Positions 1-8,654 of a DNA stretch of 64,000 nt are shown here, piece after piece. Under the pieces are notes generated by a model. That model saw nothing but the letters and a program-made list of their open reading frames with translations. It was not told where the DNA came from and searched no databases. The stretch's first letter is position 1. The number at the start of each line of letters is the position of its first letter. Source of the stretch: Hyphomicrobiales bacterium (GTDB lineage Bacteria; Pseudomonadota; Alphaproteobacteria; Rhizobiales; Rhizobiaceae); assembly GCA_900472785.1 (NCBI GenBank), contig UCJH01000026.1:1459-65458 (forward strand), written 5' to 3'. A program made the translations under genes and the position numbers.

Positions 1-1
1 A

Positions 2-28
2 GGGCAGCGTTTCCACGCTGCCCGTTTT
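2..28 (+). terminator. Intrinsic terminator or attenuator upstream of rimM
   Basis: A 9-bp perfect stem (2-10 with 15-23) closes a TTCC loop and is followed by a T-rich run (25-28, then more T after 30). This is the form of a rho-independent terminator. In this family rpsP normally precedes rimM, so it probably ends or attenuates an rpsP transcript arriving from outside the window; that last point is inference. Confidence 0.75.
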
Positions 29-69
29 CGTTTATGAGCCTACGCAATTCTGAAAACTGGACCCGGACC

Positions 70-651
70 ATGAGCAAACTGAAGAATCCCGTCCTGATGG
101 CGACCATCGGCGGCGCGCAGGGACTGCGCGGCGAAGTGCGCGCCAAATCCTATGCCGAGGATCCGGTCGCGCTGGGGGATTACGGCCATCTGCACAGCAT
201 GGACGGCCGTTCCTTCGAGGTTCTGGAAATCCGCGAAGCCAAGACTGTCGTCGTCGTCCGCTTCCGCGGCGTCAATGATCGCAATGCGGCCGAGGCGCTG
301 AACGGCCTCGACCTTTATATCGAGCGCGACAACCTGCCCGACGACGATCTCGACGAGGATGAATTCTTCTATGCCGATCTCGAGGGTCTCGAGGCCATCG
401 ATGGCGAAGGCAAGAGCTATGGCACCGTCACCGGCGTGTTCGATTTCGGCGCAGGCGATCTTCTGGAACTGAAGGGGCCGGGCAAGCGCCCTGTGCTGAT
501 CCCGTTTACGGAATGGTCCGTGCTGGAGATCGATCTGGAGGCCGGCACCATGCTGGTCGATCCGCTCGCTGCCGGCCTGATCGACGATCCGAACGACAAG
601 CCGGAAAGCCCGTTTACGCCCAAGGGCTCGCAAACACCGAAGGGCAAGTGA
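70..651 (+). CDS. rimM: Ribosome maturation factor RimM
   Basis: RimM binds ribosomal protein S19 and assists maturation of the head of the 30S subunit. The 193-residue product has the expected two parts: an N-terminal beta-barrel starting with an [14 protein letters not shown] segment typical of the family, and a C-terminal PRC-barrel (about residues 85-165, [11 protein letters not shown] to [11 protein letters not shown]). The C-terminus adds a Pro/Lys-rich tail. I chose the ATG at 70 because the protein then begins directly before the conserved domain; an in-frame ATG at 34 would add 12 residues lying just behind the terminator hairpin. trmD follows after 10 nt, so the two are probably co-transcribed. 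Confidence 0.95.
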   Translation: MSKLKNPVLMATIGGAQGLRGEVRAKSYAEDPVALGDYGHLHSMDGRSFEVLEIREAKTVVVVRFRGVNDRNAAEALNGLDLYIERDNLPDDDLDEDEFFYADLEGLEAIDGEGKSYGTVTGVFDFGAGDLLELKGPGKRPVLIPFTEWSVLEIDLEAGTMLVDPLAAGLIDDPNDKPESPFTPKGSQTPKGK

Positions 652-661
652 GCGCCAGCCG

Positions 662-1342
662 ATGGTTTTTCGTGCAACGGTCCTGACGCTGTACCCGGAC
701 ATGTTTCCTGGTCATCTGGCGCATTCCTTGTCCGGCAAGGCGTTGGAGCGCGGGCAATGGATGATCGATGCCGTGCAGATCCGGGATTTTGCCGAGGATC
801 GGCATCGCACCGTGGATGATACGCCGGCCGGCGGCGGCGCCGGCATGGTGCTGAAACCCGATATCCTGGCGCGTGCCATCGATCACGTATCTGCCGACGA
901 CGATCGCCCGCGGCTCCTGATGAGTCCGCGGGGCCGGCCGCTGACGCAAACGCGCGTCCGCGACCTGGCGGCCGGACCCGGCGCGATCATCGTTTGCGGC
1001 CGGTTCGAAGGCGTCGACCAGCGGGTCATCGACGGGCGCCAGCTCGAAGAGATTTCGATCGGCGACTACATCCTCTCCGGCGGTGAGCCGGCGGCGCTGA
1101 TCCTGCTCGATGCCATCGTCCGCATCCTCCCCGGCGTCATGGGCAATGATCTTTCCGGCGTGAACGAGAGTTTCGAGGGCGGGCTCCTTGAACATCCGCA
1201 TTATACGCGGCCGCAGGTCTTCGAGGGGCAGGAAATACCCGCCGTGCTGACATCGGGCAATCATGGCGCGATCGAGAAATGGCGGAAAGCCGAGGCACTC
1301 CGGTTGACGACCGAGCGTCGACCGGACCTGTTGAAGCGCTAG
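662..1342 (+). CDS. trmD: tRNA (guanine-N1)-methyltransferase TrmD
   Basis: TrmD methylates G37 of tRNAs that carry a G at position 36, using S-adenosylmethionine, and so prevents +1 frameshifting. The 226-residue product carries the trefoil-knot SPOUT core: the [10 protein letters not shown]-like strand (here [11 protein letters not shown]), the [11 protein letters not shown] loop and the [15 protein letters not shown] loop that hold the cofactor. The C-terminal domain ends in [20 protein letters not shown], with the usual tRNA-binding residues. The gene lies 10 nt after rimM, the standard rimM-trmD order. In many relatives rplS follows at once; here a signalling gene and an exporter lie between trmD and rplS. 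Confidence 0.96.
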   Translation: MVFRATVLTLYPDMFPGHLAHSLSGKALERGQWMIDAVQIRDFAEDRHRTVDDTPAGGGAGMVLKPDILARAIDHVSADDDRPRLLMSPRGRPLTQTRVRDLAAGPGAIIVCGRFEGVDQRVIDGRQLEEISIGDYILSGGEPAALILLDAIVRILPGVMGNDLSGVNESFEGGLLEHPHYTRPQVFEGQEIPAVLTSGNHGAIEKWRKAEALRLTTERRPDLLKR

Positions 1343-1461
1343 TTTGTCAACGTGGCTGCCGCGGATCTTCAAGCAACTGCAAATATTCGCACCGCAGGTC
1401 AAGCTTTCGTTAATCGGTGTGACGCATCCTCGCCCGGCCCTGTCGGCAGGAGTGCAGGACC

Positions 1462-2712
1462 ATGACCGCTAAGGTATTCGGAAAATCGTCGGCTGAAGCG
1501 CAGCAGCGGGAAACCGCTCGTCTGGCCGCACTGGAAAGCCTTGACCTTCTCGATACGCCGAGAGATGCGGGATTTGATCGGATCGTGGATCTGATCAAGG
1601 AAATCTTCACCGTCGATATCGGCCTCGTGACCCTGATCGATGCGCATCGCCAGTGGTACAAGTCCTGTTCGGGCCTGCCGTCCGACGAGGTGCCGAGGGG
1701 CGATACGTTCTGCCGTCACGTCATCGACGTCGAAGAGGCGATGGTCGTGCCGGACGCCAGCAAGGATCCGCGCTTTTCGCAGCACCCCGCGGTCACGGGC
1801 GATGCCCATGTGCGGTTTTATGCGGGCGTTCCCTTGAAAACGAAGGACGGCCATGTCGTCGGAACGGTCTGTGCAATCGATCGCCGGCCGAAATCGTTCA
1901 CCGCCAAGGATGTCGGCATCCTCCAGAACCTTGCCGCTCTTGCGATGGACCGGATCGAACTGCTGCAGTCCGCCGCCACTGACAGCCTCACCGAAGCCCT
2001 GACCCGAAGGGCATTCAGGCAGGATGCCGAACAGCTGATCTCCCTCGCCCTGCGCCATCAGCACGATTTGTCCTGCCTGGTTCTCGACATCGATCATTTC
2101 AAATCGGTCAATGATACCCACGGACATGCTGCGGGAGACGCTGTCCTCAAAGCGGTTGCCGCGACATGCAAGGCGGCGTTGCGAACAGGCGACCTGTTTG
2201 GCCGCCTCGGCGGCGAGGAGTTCGCCATCGTCCTTCCGCATGTGAACCGGGAGGGTGCCGCCGCAGCGGCTGAAAAAATCCGGGCGCTGATCGCATCCCA
2301 GGACATCGAGGGTGATTTCGGATCGCTCGGCGTGACGGCGAGTTTTGGCGTGTCGACGCTCACACTTGTCGCCAAGGATATCGAAACGCTGTTGGCGCAG
2401 GCGGATGCGGCCATGTATCAGGCCAAGCATGACGGGCGCAACCGCTGCGTTTCCTGGACGTCCCTTCCCGCCGGTCATGGAACCGGGGCAAGGCGGCGTG
2501 TCCTGAAGGCCGGTACCATCGTCTTCAACGACCGCCGATCGAGTATCGACTGTACCGTCAAATCCCTCGGCTTCGACAGTGCCGGGCTTTCCGTTTCCAG
2601 TTCGGCCGGCATTCCCTCCGAGTTCGTCCTGTCGATCAAAGGCGAGGGGTTTGAAACGAAATGCCAGGTGATCGCGCAGGATCGGCAACACCTGGAAGTG
2701 GCTTTCCGCTAG
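1462..2712 (+). CDS. GAF-GGDEF diguanylate cyclase with C-terminal PilZ-like domain
   Basis: Predicted to make cyclic di-GMP from two GTP under control of a sensory domain. The 416-residue soluble protein has a GAF domain (about 25-165, with the WYKSC and DTFCRHVI segments common in GAF-GGDEF proteins), then a GGDEF domain (about 172-330) with an intact GGEEF active site at 250-254. An RxxD motif (RTGD, 241-244) stands five residues before it, which is the product-inhibition I-site. The last ~80 residues (RRRVLKAGTIVF onward) resemble the short rhizobial PilZ domain, but the D/NxSxxG motif is not evident and RxxxR is degenerate, so ligand binding there is uncertain. There is no signal peptide or membrane segment. 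The ligand of the GAF domain cannot be read from sequence. Confidence 0.85.
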   Translation: MTAKVFGKSSAEAQQRETARLAALESLDLLDTPRDAGFDRIVDLIKEIFTVDIGLVTLIDAHRQWYKSCSGLPSDEVPRGDTFCRHVIDVEEAMVVPDASKDPRFSQHPAVTGDAHVRFYAGVPLKTKDGHVVGTVCAIDRRPKSFTAKDVGILQNLAALAMDRIELLQSAATDSLTEALTRRAFRQDAEQLISLALRHQHDLSCLVLDIDHFKSVNDTHGHAAGDAVLKAVAATCKAALRTGDLFGRLGGEEFAIVLPHVNREGAAAAAEKIRALIASQDIEGDFGSLGVTASFGVSTLTLVAKDIETLLAQADAAMYQAKHDGRNRCVSWTSLPAGHGTGARRRVLKAGTIVFNDRRSSIDCTVKSLGFDSAGLSVSSSAGIPSEFVLSIKGEGFETKCQVIAQDRQHLEVAFR

Positions 2713-2772
2713 CGCCTGGAAGCCGCTCGGCAGCATATCCAGTCCTTGGGTTGGGCGCGGCGCAATCTGCGT

Positions 2773-3519
2773 CTACCCCGTAACGAAATAATACACGGCC
2801 AGGAGCAGCCCGACCGCGACGACCAGCGCCCGGATGATTGCCTGCGGCACGCGGCGTGCGAGCCAGACGCCGGCATAGCCGCCCAGCGCGCCGCCGGGGA
2901 TCATCACCGCCGCCTGTAGCCAGGCGACGACGTTGCCGCCGGCAAACACGACAATGGCGATGGCCGCGATGATCATCGCGAGCACGTTTTTCAGGGCATT
3001 TAGCCGGTGATAGTCACCGCCTTTGGAGATGCCGAGCCCGGCCAGCATCATGATGCCCATGCCGGCACCGAAAAAGCCGCCATAGATCGCCGTGACGAAC
3101 TGGATCACCCAGCCGATGACGCCCACTGGCGTATCCACCGCGGACGCCTTTGGTCTCAGGAGGGGGCCGGCGGCGAAGATCGCGGTTGCCGCCAGCAGGA
3201 GCCAGGGCACCATGGCGCGGAAGGAGGGATTGGACAGGGAAAGCAGAATGAGCGCGCCGGCAAGGCCGCCGACCGCCGAAATGGCGCCGAGAACCAGCAC
3301 CTCGCGCAGATCGCGACGGATTTCCTTGGCATAGGCAAGAGCCGACGTGACATAGCCGGGGAACTGGACGATCGAGGACGTGGCATTAGCCACGATCGGC
3401 GGCAGGCCGGCCAGCGTCATCGCGCCGAAGGTGAGGAAGGTACCGCCGCCGGCGATCGCATTGACAGCGCTCGACAGGAAGCCTGCGAGAAACAGCATGA
3501 TGGTGGTGGATATGGACAC
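2773..3519 (-). CDS. TSUP (TauE/SafE) family anion exporter
   Basis: Membrane protein of the sulfite/sulfonate exporter family. The 248-residue chain is very hydrophobic, with about eight membrane segments in two half-repeats; the N-terminal signature AGFLSSAVNAIAGGGTFLTF and the second-half IYGGFFGAGMGIMML motif are typical. I placed the start at a GTG (3519-3517) because a GGAGG ribosome site lies just upstream; a longer frame open to 3588 has no such site and would add an unlikely charged leader. It is monocistronic and points away from rplS. The substrate (sulfite, sulfoacetate, thiosulfate or another) cannot be deduced, since no sulfur-metabolism gene is nearby. Confidence 0.85.
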   Translation of the reverse strand: MSISTTIMLFLAGFLSSAVNAIAGGGTFLTFGAMTLAGLPPIVANATSSIVQFPGYVTSALAYAKEIRRDLREVLVLGAISAVGGLAGALILLSLSNPSFRAMVPWLLLAATAIFAAGPLLRPKASAVDTPVGVIGWVIQFVTAIYGGFFGAGMGIMMLAGLGISKGGDYHRLNALKNVLAMIIAAIAIVVFAGGNVVAWLQAAVMIPGGALGGYAGVWLARRVPQAIIRALVVAVGLLLAVYYFVTG

Positions 3520-3816
3520 GGCGCGCCTCCGAGGATAGAATCGGACATAGCCCGCAGGCCTTGCGGCGGCAAGACGTACGAACAGCATTCCAATGGCTTG
3601 CTGGACGAGAATTTTTGCGGCCCGGGGATGACAAAGGCCGTTCTTTGGTGTATTCGCCCGACCGGTTCGGGAAAAATCCCGTCACCTTAAAACAAAGAAT
3701 AGTGCATTCGCTCCTGTCCCTCTGCCGGGACAACGCTTGGAGGCTCCTTTTCAAGGATGATCCAAAAAGCCGCCGGGCGCTCTGGCTGTTTCAGAAGAAC
3801 TTGAAAAGGTTAGACA

Positions 3817-4362
3817 ATGAACATCATTCAGCAGCTGGAAGCCGAACAGGCCGCCAAGATCGCCGCCAAGCGCACACTCCCGGAATTTTCCGCCGGCGAT
3901 ACCGTCCGCGTCAACGTCCGCGTCACGGAAGGCACCCGTACCCGCGTTCAGGCCTATGAAGGCGTTTGCATCGCCCGTTCCGGCGGCGGCATCAACGAGA
4001 GCTTCACCGTTCGCAAGATTTCCTACGGCGAAGGCGTCGAGCGCGTATTCCCGGTTTACTCGCCGATGGTCGAAGGCGTTGAAATCGTTCGCCGCGGCAA
4101 GGTCCGTCGCGCCAAGCTCTATTACCTGCGCGATCGTCGCGGCAAGTCGGCCCGTATCGTTGAAGATACCGGCACGCGCGCCCGCAAGCTGAACGATGCC
4201 GAACGCGCCGCCGTGGCGGAAGAAAAGGCACGCATCGAAGCTGAAAAGGTTGCAGCAGCCCAGGCGCTCGCCGCCGAAAAGGCAGCCGCCGATGCCGCAG
4301 CCGCCAAGGCCGCTGAAGAAGCAGCCGCTGCTGCAGCTGCAGCCGAGCCGGCAGCAGAATAA
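3817..4362 (+). CDS. rplS: 50S ribosomal protein L19 with Ala/Glu-rich tail
   Basis: L19 sits at the 30S-50S interface of the ribosome. Residues 1-120 are the complete L19 fold ([62 protein letters not shown]). The product is 181 residues, about 60 longer than the 115-120 usual outside alphaproteobacteria: from about 125 onward it becomes an Ala/Glu/Lys-rich helix ending in an alanine run. The 297 nt between the TSUP gene start and rplS has no convincing gene; it must hold the rplS promoter because the upstream neighbour points the other way. A terminator follows 24 nt after the stop codon. Confidence 0.96.
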   Translation: MNIIQQLEAEQAAKIAAKRTLPEFSAGDTVRVNVRVTEGTRTRVQAYEGVCIARSGGGINESFTVRKISYGEGVERVFPVYSPMVEGVEIVRRGKVRRAKLYYLRDRRGKSARIVEDTGTRARKLNDAERAAVAEEKARIEAEKVAAAQALAAEKAAADAAAAKAAEEAAAAAAAAEPAAE

Positions 4363-4385
4363 GCCTTATTCCCTTGGGATAATGC

Positions 4386-4414
4386 AAAAGGCGGTCTTCG
4401 GATCGCCTTTTTTG
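4386..4414 (+). terminator. Rho-independent terminator after rplS
   Basis: An 11-bp stem (4386-4396 with 4401-4411, one G-T pair) closes a stable TTCG tetraloop, and the 3' arm runs into a T tract. It ends the rplS transcript; the A-rich 5' arm means it could also act on leftward transcripts from the NTF2-like gene. Confidence 0.88.
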
Positions 4415-4542
4415 TTTCAGGTATGAAAGCGCAGCGGGCAGGCCTGCGGCGTGGATACAACCGGATCTTGAATGAGCGGTCGAGCTTGTACCCAGTCGGG
4501 ACAGGCAGCATGCCGACGCCCTTCGCAGGCATTCCGCGACGG

Positions 4543-5049
4543 CTATGGCTTGGTCGCGGGGTCCCAATGCTCGTCGGCTTTTCCGTCTTTGATGCGCCAT
4601 GTATCGTACCATGTGGTCGTGTAGGACTTTCCGGGGTCTTTTTCGTCTTTGACCTCGCGAACATAACCGACGGTGACGAGGTCGCCTTCCGCTGTCACGA
4701 AGGCGATAGGCGTCTTGATTTTTTCGGGAACGGGCGATGGCGTCAGCTTGAGGATTTCGGTGAAATACGCCACCACGCCCGCCCGCCCGGAGGCGGCGTT
4801 CGGATTGTGCTGAAGGTAGCGCTCGGTCAGATACAGTTCCGATTTGTCCCATTGATTGGCTTCGAGCAGGTCTCGGATAATGCCGTACACGACCTGTTTG
4901 TTGGCATTGAGCTTCGGATCCGGGCTGGTGAAGAGGGATTCTGCGTCGGATGCTGCGACGACGGCTTCCTGCGCCCGAACAGGCATGCTTGTCGCTGCCG
5001 CTCCTATGAGCAAAAGTGCAAATGCGGTCGAGATCGTGATACGGTTCAT
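4543..5049 (-). CDS. Secreted NTF2-like/SnoaL-type protein
   Basis: 168-residue protein with an N-terminal signal peptide (MNRITISTAFALLLIGAAA, cleavage near VRAQ-EAV) followed by a cystatin-like NTF2/SnoaL fold: NKQVVYGIIRDLLEANQW, then YLTERYLQHNPNAASGRAGV, which carries the usual H-N-P segment, and a C-terminal WYDTWRIKDGKADEHWD. Proteins of this type are small ligand-binding or isomerase-like domains; the exported form is widespread and has no assigned function. The start at 5049 has an AAAGGAAA ribosome site 8 nt upstream, better than the ATG at 5067. The 274-nt stretch up to the next gene shows no further coding sequence. Confidence 0.7.
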   Translation of the reverse strand: MNRITISTAFALLLIGAAATSMPVRAQEAVVAASDAESLFTSPDPKLNANKQVVYGIIRDLLEANQWDKSELYLTERYLQHNPNAASGRAGVVAYFTEILKLTPSPVPEKIKTPIAFVTAEGDLVTVGYVREVKDEKDPGKSYTTTWYDTWRIKDGKADEHWDPATKP

Positions 5050-5323
5050 CGATTTTTTTCCTTTCATGCCGTGTGGAAGCAGCGCGTGCGGGCAGCAACA
5101 GCGTCGTCCCGTGAAGAACAGCCTATGGCCAAGTGCGCCAGCCGGAAAGGAGGCAGTTTTCCCGCGATGGTGCCCAAAAGAATACTATGTTCCGTGCGCG
5201 GTCGTCCGACATCGAGCAATTTTCAGATTGTGCTCTTGAAACCGATTAGCGGGGTCGCTCTTCTCTTGCCAGCCCGCTGGCATTTGTGACAGGTTCCAAC
5301 CGCCACAATTCAGGAGCCCGCCC

Positions 5324-6121
5324 ATGTTTTCCCGCCGCCTCGTTCTCGCCGGTCTGACCGCCCTCGTTCTCTCGCCGTTTGGCGCCTATGCTGCCGATCT
5401 TCCGGATCTTGCCGGCAAAACCGTTGTCGTCGTGACCGAGAATGCCTATCCGCCGCTGCAGTTCGTCGATCCAAAGTCGGGCAAGGCGATCGGCTGGGAA
5501 TATGATGCGATGGAAGAGATCGCCAAGCGGCTCAACTTCAAGGTCGAATATCAGAACACGTCGTGGGACGCGATGATCCAGGCGGTTTCGGACGGCCAGT
5601 ACGATATCGGCATGACCGGTATCACCATCAAGGACGAGCGCAAGGAGAAGGTGGATTTCTCCGACCCCTATATGCGGTCGCAGCAGTTCATGCTGGTGCG
5701 CGGCGACGAGAGCCGCTTCACCGACGCCAAGACGTTCGGCACTTTTGCCGATGGCCTGGTCGGCGCTCAGCCGGGCACTTCGCCGTTCTATACGGCTGTT
5801 TATGAGATCCTCGACGGCAACGAGCAGAACCCGCGCGTCAAGCTGTTCGAGACATTCGGCGCGACCGTGCAGGCCTTGAAGGCAGGCGATGTCGATACCG
5901 TGCTGACCGACAGCGTCGCGGCGAAGGGCTATGTCGATTCCTCGAATGGCACTCTGAAGGTGATCGGCGGGCCGCTCGGTACCGAAGATTTCGGCTTCAT
6001 CTTCAAGAAGGGTTCGGATCTCGTCGCCCCCGTCAACGCGGCGATTGCGGCGCTGAAGGCCGACGGCACGTTCGACAAGCTGAACCAGAAATGGTTCGTC
6101 GATTACAAGATGGGCGAATGA
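5324..6121 (+). CDS. Family 3 amino-acid ABC transporter substrate-binding protein
   Basis: Periplasmic binding protein of the polar amino-acid uptake family (SBP_bac_3). The 265-residue product has a signal peptide (MFSRRLVLAGLTALVLSPFGAYA) whose SRR pair resembles a Tat signal. The mature part has the standard bilobed landmarks: TENAYPPLQFVD, IGWEYDAMEEIAKRL, WDAMIQAVSDGQYDIGMTGI and FSDPYMRSQQFMLV. The order and lengths fit glutamine/histidine/cystine binders, but the exact ligand cannot be read. The permease gene starts 11 nt downstream. No ATP-binding subunit is encoded nearby, so the pump must borrow one made elsewhere. Confidence 0.9.
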   Translation: MFSRRLVLAGLTALVLSPFGAYAADLPDLAGKTVVVVTENAYPPLQFVDPKSGKAIGWEYDAMEEIAKRLNFKVEYQNTSWDAMIQAVSDGQYDIGMTGITIKDERKEKVDFSDPYMRSQQFMLVRGDESRFTDAKTFGTFADGLVGAQPGTSPFYTAVYEILDGNEQNPRVKLFETFGATVQALKAGDVDTVLTDSVAAKGYVDSSNGTLKVIGGPLGTEDFGFIFKKGSDLVAPVNAAIAALKADGTFDKLNQKWFVDYKMGE

Positions 6122-6131
6122 TCGCCATCCG

Positions 6132-6947
6132 ATGACGCTTGCTTCTCCGCAATCTTCGAAGGGCGACTATCCCTGGTGGCTGGTCGCCCTTGGCGTGATC
6201 GGCGTCGTGCTCGCCGTGGTCATTGCCACCAACGGCGTCTACGCCCAGGTCTTCGGCATCGTCTCGGCCGGGATCGGCATCACCGTCCTTGTCACCTTGC
6301 TCGGCTTCTTCTTCGCCACGGCGCTCGGTCTCGGCATCGCGCTGATGGCGCTGTCGGAGAGCAATGTCCTGCGGCAGATCGCCCGTTTTTATATCGAGGT
6401 GATCCGGGGCATCCCGATCCTCGTGCTGTTGTTCTATATCGCCTTCGTCGGCGCACCGGCACTGGTGTCGCTGATCAATATTGCCCTGTCGCCGCTGATT
6501 TCGGCCGGCACCATGGAGCCGATGCTGGTACGCGACCTGTCCTTGATGTGGCGCGCGGTGATTGCGCTCTCCATCGGCTATTCCGCCTTCATCGCCGAAG
6601 TTTTCCGCGCCGGCATCCAGTCGGTCGACAAGGGACAGATCGAGGCGGCCAAGGCGCTCGGCCTGTCGCGCTATCAGCGCTTCCGGCTGGTGGTTTTTCC
6701 ACAGGCCATCCGCGTCATCCTGCCGCCGCTCGGAAATGATTTCGTGGCGATGATCAAGGATTCGTCGCTGGTGTCGGTGCTCGGCGTCGCCGATATCACT
6801 CAGATGGGCAAGATCTACGCCTCCGGCTCCTTCCGCTTCTTTGAGACCTATTCGATTGTCGCCTATGTCTACCTGATCCTGACGATCGGTCTGTCACTGG
6901 CGCTGCGACGGCTGGAGCAGAGGTTGCGGCGGGGCCACAGGGTCTGA
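6132..6947 (+). CDS. Amino-acid ABC transporter permease (HisM/GlnP type)
   Basis: Inner-membrane permease of the polar amino-acid uptake family. The 271-residue protein has an N-terminal membrane anchor, then the BPD_transp domain (about 45-265). Visible are the IEVIRGIPILVLLFYIAF segment, and the EAA loop, here IEAAKALGLSRYQRFRLVVFPQA, which docks onto the ATPase. It follows the binding-protein gene after 11 nt and is surely co-transcribed. A third, ATPase gene would be expected next but instead 170 nt of non-coding DNA leads to an L,D-transpeptidase gene. The ATPase is presumably supplied in trans. Confidence 0.9.
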   Translation: MTLASPQSSKGDYPWWLVALGVIGVVLAVVIATNGVYAQVFGIVSAGIGITVLVTLLGFFFATALGLGIALMALSESNVLRQIARFYIEVIRGIPILVLLFYIAFVGAPALVSLINIALSPLISAGTMEPMLVRDLSLMWRAVIALSIGYSAFIAEVFRAGIQSVDKGQIEAAKALGLSRYQRFRLVVFPQAIRVILPPLGNDFVAMIKDSSLVSVLGVADITQMGKIYASGSFRFFETYSIVAYVYLILTIGLSLALRRLEQRLRRGHRV

Positions 6948-7117
6948 GCGTGCGCCATGCCCTTGCGAACAATAAGATCGTAGAGGGCGCCGTCATCAAA
7001 CAAGACGTTTACCGCTCGTCTGTTGCGCATGAATCGATGCTGCGGAGTTTTCTGTTGTGACAATTGAAAATTCTGATTTACTGGCCCCACGCTGCTTGGC
7101 TTTGGGGGATATTGCCG

Positions 7118-7792
7118 ATGGTGGGGACACGCAGGGATATTGTGCTTGGCGGTTTGGCTTTGTTTGGCGTCGCTTCGGTCCCGAAGCCGGCTTTCGCGGC
7201 GGCGTCATCCTATTTTGACGGTACAGCCATCGACAATGGCGTGACGTTCAAACGGACCAATTTCGCCAGGATCGACAAGCGTTGGCACCGTCAGGTTGTC
7301 AAATATTTCAGCAGCGAGCCGATCGGCACTGTCGTCGTCGATACGAGGCACCATTTTCTCTATCTCATCATGGAGAACAAGACGGCCATCCGCTATGGCG
7401 TCGGCGTCGGCCGCGAGGGCTTCAAATGGTTTGGTCGCGCCACCATCGACCGGAAATCGCTGTGGCCGCGCTGGACGCCGCCGCCGGAGATGCGCAAGCG
7501 CCATCCGGAACTTCCCGAATTCGTCGAGGGAGGCTCGGCGAAAAATCCGCTCGGTCCGCGCGCCATGTACCTGCTTCGCGATGGTGTCGATACCGGTTAT
7601 CGCTTCCATGGCACGCTTGAGCCGGGGAGCATCGGAAAGGACGCCTCCAGCGGCTGTATCCGCATGTTCAACGAAGACGCGATCGATCTCTATCAGCGCT
7701 GCCCCGTCGGCACTGCCGTGCAGGTTCTGCCGCATATTGCCGACCAGGCTGAAGGTGCCGCTCAGGTGAGCGCTGCTGCTCCGATCGAATAA
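7118..7792 (+). CDS. L,D-transpeptidase (YkuD domain), exported
   Basis: Cell-wall enzyme that forms 3-3 cross-links in peptidoglycan or attaches proteins to it. The 224-residue protein has a twin-arginine-like signal (TRRDIVLGGLALFG) and a YkuD domain: VVDTRHHFLYLIMENKTAIRYGVGVG, then the catalytic motif FHGTLEPGSIGKDASSGCIRM with the conserved His and nucleophilic Cys. I chose the ATG at 7118 with a GGGGGA ribosome site upstream; a TTG at 7064 would put 18 residues before the signal. The OmpA-type lipoprotein gene follows after 12 nt, giving a likely two-gene envelope operon. Confidence 0.92.
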   Translation: MVGTRRDIVLGGLALFGVASVPKPAFAAASSYFDGTAIDNGVTFKRTNFARIDKRWHRQVVKYFSSEPIGTVVVDTRHHFLYLIMENKTAIRYGVGVGREGFKWFGRATIDRKSLWPRWTPPPEMRKRHPELPEFVEGGSAKNPLGPRAMYLLRDGVDTGYRFHGTLEPGSIGKDASSGCIRMFNEDAIDLYQRCPVGTAVQVLPHIADQAEGAAQVSAAAPIE

Positions 7793-7804
7793 GGAATTTC
7801 CCTG

Positions 7805-8344
7805 ATGTCTGCCATGATCGGATACACGACCCGTCTTGCGGCCGCGGCGATGCTCCTGGCGCTTACGGCCTGCACCAGCACCACCGATATCGCCTCCGTG
7901 GAGGAACCTGCTCCGGTGCCGATGACCGGCCAGACCAACGATCCCGCGCCCGGTTTCGAGAATGTCAAAGGTGGCAGCGAAGAGGACTTCATCCTCAATG
8001 TCGGCCGCCGGATTTACTTTACGCAGGATTCTGCGGCGCTCGATTCCGTCGCCAAGGCGACACTGGACAACCAGGCTGCCTGGCTGGTGAACAATCCGGG
8101 CTGGCTGCTGAAGCTGCAGGGATTTGCCGATGATTCCGGATCCGCGTCCCAGATGGAGGTGCTGTCGCAGAAGCGTGCCGATGCAGCCATGGCTTATCTC
8201 ACCTCAAGGGGTGTCGATGCGGGGCGCATGTGGGCCAAGGGGTATGGCAAGGACCGCGAGGTGCGCGATTGCGAGGACCGCTCCTGCAAGGTGCAAAACC
8301 GGCGTGTCGTCTCGAATTTGCGCACCCAGCGCGACGCACCCTGA
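7805..8344 (+). CDS. OmpA-family peptidoglycan-associated lipoprotein
   Basis: 179-residue lipoprotein with a lipobox at LTAC (Cys 23), a short linker and a C-terminal OmpA-like peptidoglycan-binding domain (about 58-172: RRIYFTQDSAALDSVAKATLDNQAAWL, LQGFADDSGSASQMEVLSQKRADAAMAYL, VQNRRV). It resembles Pal in layout but lacks tol genes nearby and so is better called Pal-like. It lies 12 nt after an L,D-transpeptidase gene, which fits a role in fastening the outer membrane to the cell wall. A Cys pair late in the domain (VRDCEDRSCKVQ) may form a disulfide. Confidence 0.9.
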   Translation: MSAMIGYTTRLAAAAMLLALTACTSTTDIASVEEPAPVPMTGQTNDPAPGFENVKGGSEEDFILNVGRRIYFTQDSAALDSVAKATLDNQAAWLVNNPGWLLKLQGFADDSGSASQMEVLSQKRADAAMAYLTSRGVDAGRMWAKGYGKDREVRDCEDRSCKVQNRRVVSNLRTQRDAP

Positions 8345-8654
8345 CGGCAGGTTGCTGACCCTGTTGTCGAAACCGGACGGTCGGGAAGCAATCGTTCTCG
8401 ATGCTGCGCCGATATTGCCGGTTATTCACAAAACTGCTATATCCCCGTCCATGGAATCCAAATTCGGATGTTTTGAGCAGAAAATCGTCGTGCTGCAGGA
8501 CCACAAGCGTCTGCCGGCACGGTTTTTTGCGTGCGTTTCCGGCGCCCTCAGCAGCCGACTTATCTGACCGTCGGGGCCAGATCCCGATCGGCCGCCGGCG
8601 CCTTTTTGCCGGACATTTTCCTGATTTTCTTTCTCTTCAAATGGATTCACAGCC
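8345..8654. other. Non-coding stretch before leuC
   Basis: 310 nt without a supportable gene. It must contain the leuC promoter. No Leu-codon-rich leader peptide or clear attenuator is visible. The last 14 nt hold a five-codon frame (ATG at 8641) whose TGA overlaps the leuC ATG at 8655 as ATGA; whether it is translated is unknown. No good Shine-Dalgarno sequence precedes leuC. Confidence 0.5.

Noticed and set aside
1343-1461. Possible small gene or terminator between trmD and the GGDEF gene
   Set aside because: No frame with a ribosome site and no convincing hairpin was found.
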